Source: Sulfurimonas sp. (GTDB lineage Bacteria > Campylobacterota > Campylobacteria > Campylobacterales > Sulfurimonadaceae). Taken from it: 40,304 nucleotides of DNA. Location of the stretch: NCBI GenBank assembly GCA_026988315.1, contig JALSLJ010000086.1:1-40304 (forward strand), read 5' to 3'. Shown in pieces: positions 32,752-40,304 of this stretch (within the stretch, counting starts at the first letter, position 1; every line of letters starts with the position of its first letter). The translations under genes were made by a program, and so were the position numbers. The notes beneath the pieces were generated by a model. It was not told the origin of the DNA and did no database searches. It was given only the letters and a program-made list of their open reading frames with translations.

Positions 32752-33945
32752 ATGCAACAAAATCTACTTCACTTACTTTGTAAAAAAAACAACATCTCTT
32801 ATATAATTTTCGATAAACACTTTAGAGTTGTTGAGGCACACCTGATAAAAATAAGCATAGGTTCAGATATTCGAGATTTTTTATGGGAACTTGTAGGCTT
32901 AGAGGAAGATATTTTAAAAATTTACTCAACACAAAAACCTATAGAATTGCCAATGGTACTCAAAGGTACAAACTATTATGATTTGGAGCTAGAGACTTTT
33001 TTTTCAGATACAAAAGAGGAACTCTTCATTGCGTATATGCAAAAAAAATCAAAACAAACAAACCAATATGCAAATGTCATTAAAGAGATAAACAAAAAAA
33101 CACTCATATATGATACAAGCCAAGAGAAAAAAGATGGACTCTATTTTAAACAAATAAGCAAGCGTCTTATCACTTTTCATGTTGATTTAGATGGTATCAT
33201 CACACAGGTAAATGATGTTTGTACACATTTTTTTAACATCGAAAAAGAAAAAATTATAGGACAACATTTTTCATACTTTTTTCATACTCAAAAATCACAA
33301 CTGAATCAACATAGTAATATTTTTAGTGCTACAAATTCCCTTGATAAAAACATCTTTTTTCATGCCGATATAATACCCATAACAAATAATACTAATAAAA
33401 TAATAGAAAATATCATAGTGGCTCAAGATATAACCTATCTTAAACAGATAGAAAAAGAGTTGGAGTATGCAAGTGAGCATGATACTCTAACAGGTCTTGC
33501 AAATAGAAATCATCTTTTAGTATCACTTGATAAATATCTTAACGAGAAAAAAAACTTATACCTTTGTTTAGTAGATATTGATGGTTTTTCTATAATAAAT
33601 GAAGAGTATGGCTCACATGCAGGTGATATGCTCCTCAAACACCTAACATCAATACTCAAGAGTATTATTGATCCAAAAGATAGTTTATATAGGCTACACA
33701 AAGATACCTTTGCCATACTCTTTGAAGCAGAAAAAAATAAAAACTACATAGAAGATTTACTTGAAAAACTCAAAGAAAGCTTTCTCTCAAACCCTTTGAT
33801 ATATAGTGCAGATGACACCGTAGAATTTTCTTGTAGCATACTTATCTTATGGGATAAAAATGAACTTCATACATCTAAAGAGATCTTAAATCAATCTCAA
33901 AAAGAGATGCAAAAGCTCAAAATAGATAAAAAATTATCTCGGTAA
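32752..33945 (+). CDS. PAS protein with a degenerate GGDEF domain
   Basis: This 397-residue protein has an N-terminal PAS-like segment (about 10-100), a clear second PAS domain (about 140-235, FHVDLDGIITQVNDVCTHFF), and a C-terminal GGDEF-fold domain from about 245 (ASEHDTLTGLANRNHLL). The substrate part of the domain reads DIDGFSIINEEYGSHAGDMLL, but the signature site is RLHKDTFAILF instead of RxGGDEFAxxL. It therefore should not make cyclic di-GMP and may bind nucleotide or act as a scaffold. No membrane helix or EAL domain is present. It begins two bases after the GTPase stop and its 3' end overlaps the convergent SixA-like gene by 12 bases. Confidence 0.88.
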   Translation: MQQNLLHLLCKKNNISYIIFDKHFRVVEAHLIKISIGSDIRDFLWELVGLEEDILKIYSTQKPIELPMVLKGTNYYDLELETFFSDTKEELFIAYMQKKSKQTNQYANVIKEINKKTLIYDTSQEKKDGLYFKQISKRLITFHVDLDGIITQVNDVCTHFFNIEKEKIIGQHFSYFFHTQKSQLNQHSNIFSATNSLDKNIFFHADIIPITNNTNKIIENIIVAQDITYLKQIEKELEYASEHDTLTGLANRNHLLVSLDKYLNEKKNLYLCLVDIDGFSIINEEYGSHAGDMLLKHLTSILKSIIDPKDSLYRLHKDTFAILFEAEKNKNYIEDLLEKLKESFLSNPLIYSADDTVEFSCSILILWDKNELHTSKEILNQSQKEMQKLKIDKKLSR

Positions 33946-34464
33946 GGTATTTTTTATCTGTTTTGGCATATAGTATTTAAACTGATTTGGATAGATGAAA
34001 AATTCTACCTTAGCTTTTTTGGACTCTAACTCTATCCATTTATCTATCTCAAGACTAAGAGAGACTACACCCATTGTTGGTAATTTTGCTATATTTTCAT
34101 CACTAAACCAGTTTGACAACTCTATGAGATGCGGATTATGAGCTACAACAAAGATAGAGTTATCTTCATCTTCTTGAGCCATTATGATATTTAATATATC
34201 TTCATATGATGAAGAATAAAGCTCTTCAAAGAAGTATTTACGCCCCTCAAAACCAATTTTTTGAGAAAGTTCTATAGCAGTTTCTTGAGCTCTTAAAGCA
34301 CAACTAGAGAGAATAAGATCTGGTGATATATCTTGTAATGCTAAGTAAGAACCAATAGTGTTAATCTCCTTTAGCCCTTTGCCCCTCAAAGATCTTTCAA
34401 AATCACTAATGCCTTGAGAAAAATCTTCAGCTTTTGCACTTCTAATTAGGTAAATTTTTTTCAT
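33934..34464 (-). CDS. SixA-like histidine phosphatase lacking its catalytic histidine
   Basis: This 176-residue protein matches the short SixA branch of the histidine phosphatase superfamily, whose members remove phosphate from HPt-domain histidines. The opening MKKIYLIRSAKAEDF should read L-I-R-H-A/G, but the nucleophile histidine is serine (AGT codon). The other features are present: arginine and SS in ILSSCALRAQETA, a glutamate in EELYSS, and the second histidine in VVAHNPHL. It may bind phosphohistidine without cleaving it, or be inactive. It is the last gene of a four-gene minus-strand block and lies 17 bp after the Roadblock-like gene. Confidence 0.85.
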   Translation of the reverse strand: MKKIYLIRSAKAEDFSQGISDFERSLRGKGLKEINTIGSYLALQDISPDLILSSCALRAQETAIELSQKIGFEGRKYFFEELYSSSYEDILNIIMAQEDEDNSIFVVAHNPHLIELSNWFSDENIAKLPTMGVVSLSLEIDKWIELESKKAKVEFFIYPNQFKYYMPKQIKNTLPR

Positions 34465-34481
34465 TATTTAGCTTAAATCAT

Positions 34482-34871
34482 TTACAAATTTGCTAATTCA
34501 TCAGAGATAGCTTTAGATGATTTATTTATAATCATCTTTGCAAGTGCTATATTTCCATCATCACGAAATATACAAAATATATCTGCTTTTGCATTAGAAT
34601 CTTCTGCAACTGAGCCAGCACTTTTCATCAAAAATACATGCCCATCCTCTGTTTTTGTTTCCAAAGACGACACATCACTAAAGCCAACATCCAAAGACGC
34701 TTCATTCACTTGACGAAAAGAATCATTAAAGATTGCAGAAGCATATCCAACATCAGTTCCAGTATTTTCTTCATCTATATATAAAGTCTCACCTGAGTAG
34801 TTTAAAACCGCTGAACCTAAATAACCATTTACACTGCGAAGTTTTCTCATTTGTGCATCAAAATCAATCAT
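34482..34871 (-). CDS. Roadblock/LC7-like protein
   Basis: This 129-residue soluble protein has the alpha-beta-beta pattern of the Roadblock/LC7 fold. A helix opens it (MIDFDAQMRKLRSVNG), followed by the strand GSAVLNYSGETLYI, a long helix-containing middle, a GHVFLMKSAG strand, an ADIFCIFRDDGNIALAKMII strand-helix, and a final helix. Roadblock proteins such as MglB act as GTPase-activating or scaffold partners of MglA-type GTPases. The presence of a Ras-like GTPase in the same cluster supports the call, which is otherwise a fold-level judgement. It lies 12 bp after the PAS gene. Confidence 0.72.
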   Translation of the reverse strand: MIDFDAQMRKLRSVNGYLGSAVLNYSGETLYIDEENTGTDVGYASAIFNDSFRQVNEASLDVGFSDVSSLETKTEDGHVFLMKSAGSVAEDSNAKADIFCIFRDDGNIALAKMIINKSSKAISDELANL

Positions 34872-34883
34872 CTTATTTTTCCT

Positions 34884-35405
34884 TTATTTATTTAAATTTT
34901 TCATATATTCGTTAAAAGCGCTACTCTGCTCTATATTGTTGTCTTTTAAAAATTCATCAAAAGCTTTTTGAGAAGAGGCTTCCCCCTCATTTTTTTCAAG
35001 CTCAAGTAGCTGTCCATAAAGTACAGCAATCGTTTTTTTTGCTTCATTAGTAATACACTTGCGTGTTGACATATAGTTCCTAAACGACCCATCTGGATTT
35101 TTTGCCATTTTTACTGTTGCTAATACCCAATAGTATCCACCATCAGCACATAAGTTTTTCACATATGCCACAACATCTTTTCCCTCTTTTATAGTTTTCC
35201 AAAGATACCTAAAGATAACTTTTGGCATATCTGGATGACGCAGTATTGCATGTGGTTTCTCAAGTAATGATGCTTGTGAATATCCAGATATTTTCATAAA
35301 GATTGGGTTTGTGTAAGTGATGTTACCCTCTGCGTTAGATTTTGATACAATCAAATCTACACTTTTCACCTCATGTTCCACATCTATTGGTTCTGGTCTT
35401 TGCAT
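34884..35405 (-). CDS. Aer-like PAS protein
   Basis: This 173-residue protein is a single PAS domain (about residues 15-125) with a helical tail. The motifs ITYTNPIFMKISGYS, AILRHPDMPKVIFRYLW and YWVLATVKM are those of the Aer-type PAS domain, which in Escherichia coli binds FAD and senses redox or oxygen state. There is no HAMP, receptor or kinase domain attached, so the signal must be passed by protein contact, perhaps to the hybrid kinase encoded 13 bp upstream. FAD binding is inferred from family likeness. Confidence 0.88.
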   Translation of the reverse strand: MQRPEPIDVEHEVKSVDLIVSKSNAEGNITYTNPIFMKISGYSQASLLEKPHAILRHPDMPKVIFRYLWKTIKEGKDVVAYVKNLCADGGYYWVLATVKMAKNPDGSFRNYMSTRKCITNEAKKTIAVLYGQLLELEKNEGEASSQKAFDEFLKDNNIEQSSAFNEYMKNLNK

Positions 35406-35418
35406 TTAATCTCCCTTT

Positions 35419-37446
35419 TTAATGATTTAGAGCTTTTCTTATCTCGCTCACTTTAAATGGCTTACCAACATAAAGATTAAAATCTTTTCCTTGTGTTTTT
35501 AGATCCAAAGCATCTCCCGTTGTTGAGACTGCGAATATCGCACTCAAGCCATTATCTTGTTCAAACTCTCTTAGATTTCTCATAACCTCTATGCCATTCA
35601 TTAGAGGCATTTTATTATCAATAAATACAACACTATATGGGGCTTGTTTTTTATGAGAATCTATAAGCATCTCTAAGGCAATCTTACCATTTAATGCAAC
35701 TTCAAGCTTACAATACTCATTTTCTAAAATTTTCTCTATCAGCATAACACTTGTTTTATCATCATCAACAATCAACACTTTAGGAACTTTTTTTATATTT
35801 ATGAACTTATAAAGCTCAGAAGCAAAGTATCCATTCTGAGTAATAATATCCCATTCGTCTGGCATATCATTTTTTTCAATAGACAAAAATTCCTCTTCCA
35901 CAATCAAGACTTTCATAGATTTTTCATTAATCAATGACATTGTTTCTTTATCTATTTTACTTTGAAAAATTATTAGGTTTGTTGTATCCTTAGGAACTTC
36001 TGACAGAGAAGAGACTGCTATGATATTGTCTTTTTTTCCACCCATACCTATTATATATTTTGCAATATTCATTAAGCAAAATTTATTTTTTGCATTCATT
36101 AAAACAGCGATTTTTAGATTATTATTTGAGATTGTTTCAAAACATTTCTCATCTTGTATTATTTGTATTGGAATATCAAAATAAAAAGTTGTTCCTTTTT
36201 CAATTTCACTATTTAGTTGTAGTTTTCCTCCCAAATCACGAACATACTCTGCGCATATAAACAAACCTAATCCAGTTCCGCCATAAGTTTGAGATATAGA
36301 ATCATCCACCTGTTTAAAAGCTTCAAATATCTCATCTTGCTTCTCTCTTGGAATTCCAATTCCTTCATCTTTAATGGAAATACTAACGCTTTTCTTATCA
36401 GAATTATACTTTAAAGAGAACTCTATATTTTTTCCATATGGTGTAAATTTATAAGCGTTACTTAAAAGATTCATAATAGTACGCTTGAGTTTTAACTCAT
36501 CCACTGCTATCTTTTTTGGTAAAAGAGGGTCTATGTAAATATTGAAACCTATCTGTTTTGAGTACATATTTGACATAAACATATCTGTTATCTTAGAGAA
36601 AAAGCCAACTGTCTCAACATCTACAACAGAAGACTCTTGACTCTCTTTATCTAGTTTAATCTTATCAAGCATTGTTGTTGTTAATTCATTTATAAAACCT
36701 GCACTCTCTTTTGCATTTTGCAAATACTCTTTAAGTCTTTTATCGCTAATTTGATCTTCTAAAAGTTCTAAAAAACCATAAAGCGTATTTGCTGGAGTTC
36801 TGATATCATGAACAAAATTTGCCATCATATGTATAGTATTATCAAAATTCTGTTTATATTTTTTATTTTCAGACTTTCTCTCTACAAAATTACCATCTTC
36901 TATGCTCGGCTGAATTATTTTTTTTGCATGAGATGTGTGCATTTTATATAGTGTATTTATCAAAAGTGGTGATATTGTTTCAAGTATTTTTATATCTTTT
37001 TCTGTAAATTTTTTGATTTTTTTGATTGATGTATATGCAGTAATAATTCCAACTAATTCATCGTTATCCATTAGCGGGAAAATTATTTTTGATTTTATTT
37101 TTATCTTATCTGGATTGTCGATGGAAGCAACATACTCTTTTTCACTAGCGATATAATTATAAATACCACTTGTTTTACTCATAAAACATTTATATATAAT
37201 ACTCTCTTTTAAATCTAACGACAGTTCTCTGTTTTGTAAGTTTTTTTCTTCTCTTATAAGACGAAGTTCTTGCTTATCATAAAACCATAATGATGAATAT
37301 TCAGAATTTAAAATATTTGCTACAAACTCTTCTACAAGAGTATTTATCTCGATATTATTTTTTGCTAATTCAACACTCTTACTAAGAGTATCTATTTTTT
37401 TTTGCGACAATGTTACATCAAATTTTTTATTTTTCAATTTATTCAC
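35419..37446 (-). CDS. Hybrid histidine kinase: GAF, kinase core, receiver
   Basis: This 675-residue cytosolic protein has a GAF-like sensor domain (about 20-165). It has a kinase core with H213 in NFVHDIRTPANTLYG and an ATP domain with LLSNAYKFTPYG, KDEGIGIPREKQD and GTGLGLF. A poorly conserved receiver-like region (about 440-550) lacks the acidic pocket, and a good receiver (556-675) follows with IVDDDK and the phosphoacceptor D610 in FIDNKMP. It has no DNA-binding domain, so its output is phosphotransfer or protein contact. The start is GTG with a weak ribosome site. It heads a minus-strand block with the PAS, Roadblock-like and SixA-like genes, spaced 12-17 bp apart. Confidence 0.92.
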   Translation of the reverse strand: MNKLKNKKFDVTLSQKKIDTLSKSVELAKNNIEINTLVEEFVANILNSEYSSLWFYDKQELRLIREEKNLQNRELSLDLKESIIYKCFMSKTSGIYNYIASEKEYVASIDNPDKIKIKSKIIFPLMDNDELVGIITAYTSIKKIKKFTEKDIKILETISPLLINTLYKMHTSHAKKIIQPSIEDGNFVERKSENKKYKQNFDNTIHMMANFVHDIRTPANTLYGFLELLEDQISDKRLKEYLQNAKESAGFINELTTTMLDKIKLDKESQESSVVDVETVGFFSKITDMFMSNMYSKQIGFNIYIDPLLPKKIAVDELKLKRTIMNLLSNAYKFTPYGKNIEFSLKYNSDKKSVSISIKDEGIGIPREKQDEIFEAFKQVDDSISQTYGGTGLGLFICAEYVRDLGGKLQLNSEIEKGTTFYFDIPIQIIQDEKCFETISNNNLKIAVLMNAKNKFCLMNIAKYIIGMGGKKDNIIAVSSLSEVPKDTTNLIIFQSKIDKETMSLINEKSMKVLIVEEEFLSIEKNDMPDEWDIITQNGYFASELYKFINIKKVPKVLIVDDDKTSVMLIEKILENEYCKLEVALNGKIALEMLIDSHKKQAPYSVVFIDNKMPLMNGIEVMRNLREFEQDNGLSAIFAVSTTGDALDLKTQGKDFNLYVGKPFKVSEIRKALNH

Positions 37447-37549
37447 TTTACTTATTAATATTTATCGATATTGTACAAAAAAGAAGTGAACAACTAGTGA
37501 TATTTTGTTGAAAAAGTAAAACTATCATTAGGCAATACTTAAAAGTTGT

Positions 37550-39316
37550 TTATTTAACTATCACACCAACAACAAGCAAAACCATAGCCACAACCCCAAC
37601 ACCACCAATTGCCTTTTCATAAACCTCAGGAATATCAAAATAATACATACTAAGTTGCAGTTCATCTTTTTCACCACAATGGTACTCTTTGACTCTATGG
37701 GCTTTTTTAAATACTAATGTTGCAAATAGTAGTGGTACTACAGCTATTAAAACAAATGGTACAATAATCTCTGAATTACTTAATAACTCCATCTCCAAAC
37801 TTATGTATATCCCTATCACCAAGAATATCAAAAGTAAAAATGATGGTATAGTATATAGCTTAGGAATCTCTTGATGTTCTTCTTTAGATGAGTTTACATC
37901 TTTTGCAAAAAGTTTTGTAACAACTTTAAAATATAACAGCGTTAAAAATACACTTCCAAGTGCTATAAATATTAATGCTAAAACATAGATAGGATTGGCT
38001 GTAATCTCATTTGCTATAGACTCGATAGCCATAAACTTTGCTATAAATGCTCCAAAGGGTGGTAAAGAGAGTGAAGCAAAACCGATAACTATAAAAAACA
38101 CAACAAGAGGCGAGTGATTAATAAGACCATTTATGTCATCTATATACTTAAGATGATTTACTTTTTCTAAAATTCCAGCTTGGAGAAATAAAAGTGCTTT
38201 TGAGATGGCATGAAATACTATGAGAACTAAACAAGCCTTAGTAGCTTCCTCGCTTCCTATGGTTGCTAAAGCCATCATAAGCCCTAAAAGTGCAATGGTT
38301 GAGAGACCAAGTATCTCTTTGAAATAGTCCTTACTTAGAGCTAGAAGTGAAGCAGAGAAAAAAACGAATGTACCTATAAGAGTTATGGTAACAGAGACAA
38401 ATCCACTCATAGCGGGTGCAAGTTTTAACATCAAATACGGAGCTATTTTCACCATAGTTGCACTGTGGAGTATCGCACTTACTGGTGTTGGAGCTACCAT
38501 CGCACCAAGTAGCCATTTGTCAAATGGGATGCTCGCACCTTTAACAAAGGCTGCTATTGCTAAAAGAGAGATAGGCAAAAGATATGACTCGTCAATGTTT
38601 GATATAAGGATGTCAAAATAAAGCGTGTCATATTGAACTATAGAGACAATTAACGCAAGTAAGATAGCTACTCCACCTATTTGGTTCATCCATAAGGCTT
38701 TAAGTGAATTTTGCACAGAAACTTCATCTTCGCGGTAGGCAATAAGCAGGTACGAACAAAGTGTTGTTAACTCAAATAGCAAAAAGAAAATCTCGATGTT
38801 GTTCGTTGAGACAATAAAATTCATAATACTTAAAAAGAAAAATAGCATTGCGATAAATTTATTTTTTTTGCATCTGCTAAAATTTTCCTCTTCTATATAC
38901 CCTAGTGCGTAGATGATAATCACACCGCCAACTATATTTATGATAAGATACATAACAGATGAAATCTTATCCACCAAAATATCATTGGATATAAGTGTTG
39001 GTGAGAGATAGATAACTATAGAGTAGAGGATGATTTGAACTAAAGCAAAAAGCATCACAAGTTTATGTTTTTTTATAAACCCTTGCCATAAAAAGTAGAG
39101 AAGTAACACACTATCAATAAAAAGAAATATATAGTGAGATTGGTGAGGTATAGATATCTCAAGCGTATTAGGAAGTGAAAAAAAGTTTACAACACTCAAA
39201 CCCATCAATATAAAAACAGATAAAATAGCCACTACATTTCTAACCATAACTCCTCCAACTCGTACTAAAAGAGCAAAAAACAAGGGTGAGGCTATCAATA
39301 CAATAGGTGTTAACAT
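37550..39316 (-). CDS. NuoL/HyfB-like antiporter subunit of a hydrogenase (EchA-like)
   Basis: This 588-residue protein has some fourteen membrane helices and the proton-conducting antiporter motifs: FELTTLCSYLLIAY, the lysine-bearing AFVKGASIPFDKWLLGAMVAPTPVSAILHSATMVK, and HAISKALLFLQAGI. This is the Mrp/complex I antiporter family as found in EchA/HyfB. A basic C-terminal segment, YHCGEKDELQLS, resembles the HyfB/EchA tail. It begins ten bases after the group-1-type large subunit gene and lies 9 kb from the other Ech-like membrane subunit, with the signalling module between. It is either the detached A subunit or a partner of the upstream enzyme. Confidence 0.9.
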   Translation of the reverse strand: MLTPIVLIASPLFFALLVRVGGVMVRNVVAILSVFILMGLSVVNFFSLPNTLEISIPHQSHYIFLFIDSVLLLYFLWQGFIKKHKLVMLFALVQIILYSIVIYLSPTLISNDILVDKISSVMYLIINIVGGVIIIYALGYIEEENFSRCKKNKFIAMLFFFLSIMNFIVSTNNIEIFFLLFELTTLCSYLLIAYREDEVSVQNSLKALWMNQIGGVAILLALIVSIVQYDTLYFDILISNIDESYLLPISLLAIAAFVKGASIPFDKWLLGAMVAPTPVSAILHSATMVKIAPYLMLKLAPAMSGFVSVTITLIGTFVFFSASLLALSKDYFKEILGLSTIALLGLMMALATIGSEEATKACLVLIVFHAISKALLFLQAGILEKVNHLKYIDDINGLINHSPLVVFFIVIGFASLSLPPFGAFIAKFMAIESIANEITANPIYVLALIFIALGSVFLTLLYFKVVTKLFAKDVNSSKEEHQEIPKLYTIPSFLLLIFLVIGIYISLEMELLSNSEIIVPFVLIAVVPLLFATLVFKKAHRVKEYHCGEKDELQLSMYYFDIPEVYEKAIGGVGVVAMVLLVVGVIVK

Positions 39317-39326
39317 CTAAACTCTC

Positions 39327-40304
39327 TTAAATTACTTTTATTTTGTACTTACTTAACTCTTTTTTATTTGTGCCTATGACATGAACTGCACAAGCAAGAC
39401 AAGGGTCAAATGAGTGTATAATTTTTAAAACTTCAAGTGGTTTGGATGTGTCTTTTATCTTTACCCCTATCAAAGCCTCTTCATAAGCTCCCCTAATTCC
39501 ATCATGATTTTTAGGAGTTGCATTCCATGTTGTTGGTGCAATGACTGAAAAATTTTCTATTTTTTTGTCTTTTATGCTTACAAAGTGAGATAAAACACCA
39601 CGAGGCACTTCAAGAAATGTTTTCCCTTTTGCATCCTTGTTTAAAGAGTCAAAATCAAACCTTGTCCAAGTATCTACATCATAGTATTTTATATTTTGGA
39701 TTAGCCTTGAGACAAGCTTAAAAATATACTCACATATATAACTACTCTCTATTGCCCTCGCCGCATTTCTCCCAACTGTAGTAGATAAGTCCATAAGTTC
39801 TAAATCACTAGCATCCAAAAACTCATCTACAAAAGATTTTATAAGCTTATTCTCTTTTTTGTAGCTTACTAAAACTCTCGCCAAAGGTCCCGTTTCCATA
39901 ACTTTTCCATCGTATCTTGGAGCTTTTATCCACGAGTATTTATCATCGTTTTTTTCAGTTCTAAGAGTTCCATCTTCGTTTAAATCTGTATAATCTACTT
40001 CATTATCCTCAGCATCACCCTTATACCAAGCACGGTCTATCTCTTCACTTATCTTAGACTCATCAAACTCTTCTATATTCTCAAAATCATGTCCATAAAT
40101 AACGCCATTACAAAAGAGTCTCTGCTCATTCTCAAACTCATAGCCACCAACACATAAGAAGTTACCACTTGCACGACCTAATCCAGCTTTTATCTCATCT
40201 CTATAAGCTACACAAAGCAATTTAGCATCTGGCAAATAAGCACGGTCAATAAACTCTTTTGCATCTTTCATGATAAAAAGGTAATCATTAAGTCTTTGAG
40301 GGTT
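39327..40304 (-). CDS. hydB: Group-1-type [NiFe] hydrogenase large subunit (5' end cut by window edge)
   Basis: The minus frame is open to the right edge, giving the C-terminal 325 residues of a protein usually near 570. It shows YSWIKAPRYDGKVMETGPLARVLV, VPRGVLSHFVSIKDKKIENF, PTTWNATPKNHDGIRGAYEEALIG and the metal motif DPCLACAVH, all group 1 uptake hydrogenase features. After the final histidine comes a 17-residue tail, VIGTNKKELSKYKIKVI, which a maturation endopeptidase should remove. It differs strongly from the group 4 large subunit at 23.7-24.8 kb. The next gene, ten bases on, is a NuoL-like subunit rather than the usual cytochrome b (HydC). The methionine at 40271 is internal, not the start. 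Confidence 0.93.
   Translation of the reverse strand, partial: NPQRLNDYLFIMKDAKEFIDRAYLPDAKLLCVAYRDEIKAGLGRASGNFLCVGGYEFENEQRLFCNGVIYGHDFENIEEFDESKISEEIDRAWYKGDAEDNEVDYTDLNEDGTLRTEKNDDKYSWIKAPRYDGKVMETGPLARVLVSYKKENKLIKSFVDEFLDASDLELMDLSTTVGRNAARAIESSYICEYIFKLVSRLIQNIKYYDVDTWTRFDFDSLNKDAKGKTFLEVPRGVLSHFVSIKDKKIENFSVIAPTTWNATPKNHDGIRGAYEEALIGVKIKDTSKPLEVLKIIHSFDPCLACAVHVIGTNKKELSKYKIKVI

Noticed and set aside
30038-37446. The signalling module as a prophage or integrative element
   Set aside because: No integrase, phage structural gene, tRNA or attachment-like flanking repeat is visible at its edges.
40269-40271. Methionine at 40271 as the start of the hydrogenase large subunit
   Set aside because: The frame stays open to the window edge, and the N-terminal nickel motif of the family must lie further upstream; the gene is simply cut.
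1-40304. CRISPR arrays and rRNA or tRNA genes
   Set aside because: No regularly spaced repeats or conserved RNA gene sequences were seen on either strand.

Overview
The window looks like chromosomal DNA of a chemolithotrophic member of the Campylobacterota, most like Sulfurimonas or a near relative. The evidence is AT-rich DNA, a short RecO of the Helicobacter/Campylobacter type, a DUF1882 gene directly after glyA, a NavAb-like sodium channel, histidine kinases with an HQWRQPL H-box, and several NiFe hydrogenase genes. No RNA genes, CRISPR array or intact mobile element were seen. The genus is an inference from gene content and was not tested by a search.

Layout. 1-2.5 kb: an ACR3/BASS-like permease cut by the left edge, a voltage-gated Na+ channel, a CxxC mini-thioredoxin and recO. 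2.5-8.5 kb: gltBD, both subunits of glutamate synthase. 8.7-12 kb: an accessory stretch with a Dabb protein, an ArsP-type permease, a small membrane protein, a monohaem cytochrome c, a perfect 46-bp palindrome, a 17-bp direct repeat, a RelE/ParE-type toxin-antitoxin pair with a duplicated start region, and the C-terminal stub of an IS3-family transposase. 12-18.2 kb: an APC amino-acid permease, glyA, DUF1882, a SPOR-domain protein, trpE and aroE. 18.2-23.2 kb: an MMPL/RND exporter divergent from a TetR regulator with two visible operators, then an aldo/keto reductase and a periplasmic MsrB-MsrA fusion.

23.3-40.3 kb, nearly all on the minus strand, is a hydrogenase region. All six subunit types of an Ech-like, energy-converting group 4 [NiFe] hydrogenase are present, but not together. 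The NuoL-like subunit A lies at 37.5-39.3 kb, directly after a group-1-type hydrogenase large subunit that runs off the right edge. Subunits B, C and D lie at 28.5-26.8 kb. E and F follow at 24.8-23.3 kb, after a Na+/phosphate symporter and a 72-residue coiled-coil protein that overlap into the operon. A histidine kinase and response regulator precede subunit B.

Between subunits A and B sits a compact 7.4-kb signalling module of two convergent four-gene blocks (30.0-37.4 kb). The plus block encodes a coiled-coil protein, a one-pass membrane protein with BON-like and OmpA-like domains, a Ras/Rab-like small GTPase and a PAS-GGDEF protein with a destroyed GGDEF motif. The minus block encodes a hybrid histidine kinase, an Aer-like PAS protein, a Roadblock/LC7-like protein and a SixA-like phosphatase whose catalytic histidine is serine. 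A GTPase, a Roadblock partner, an envelope-spanning anchor, redox/PAS sensing and two apparent pseudoenzymes make this the best candidate for an undescribed system. A plausible but unproven reading is that it senses energy or redox state and acts on cell polarity, motility or the neighbouring hydrogenase.
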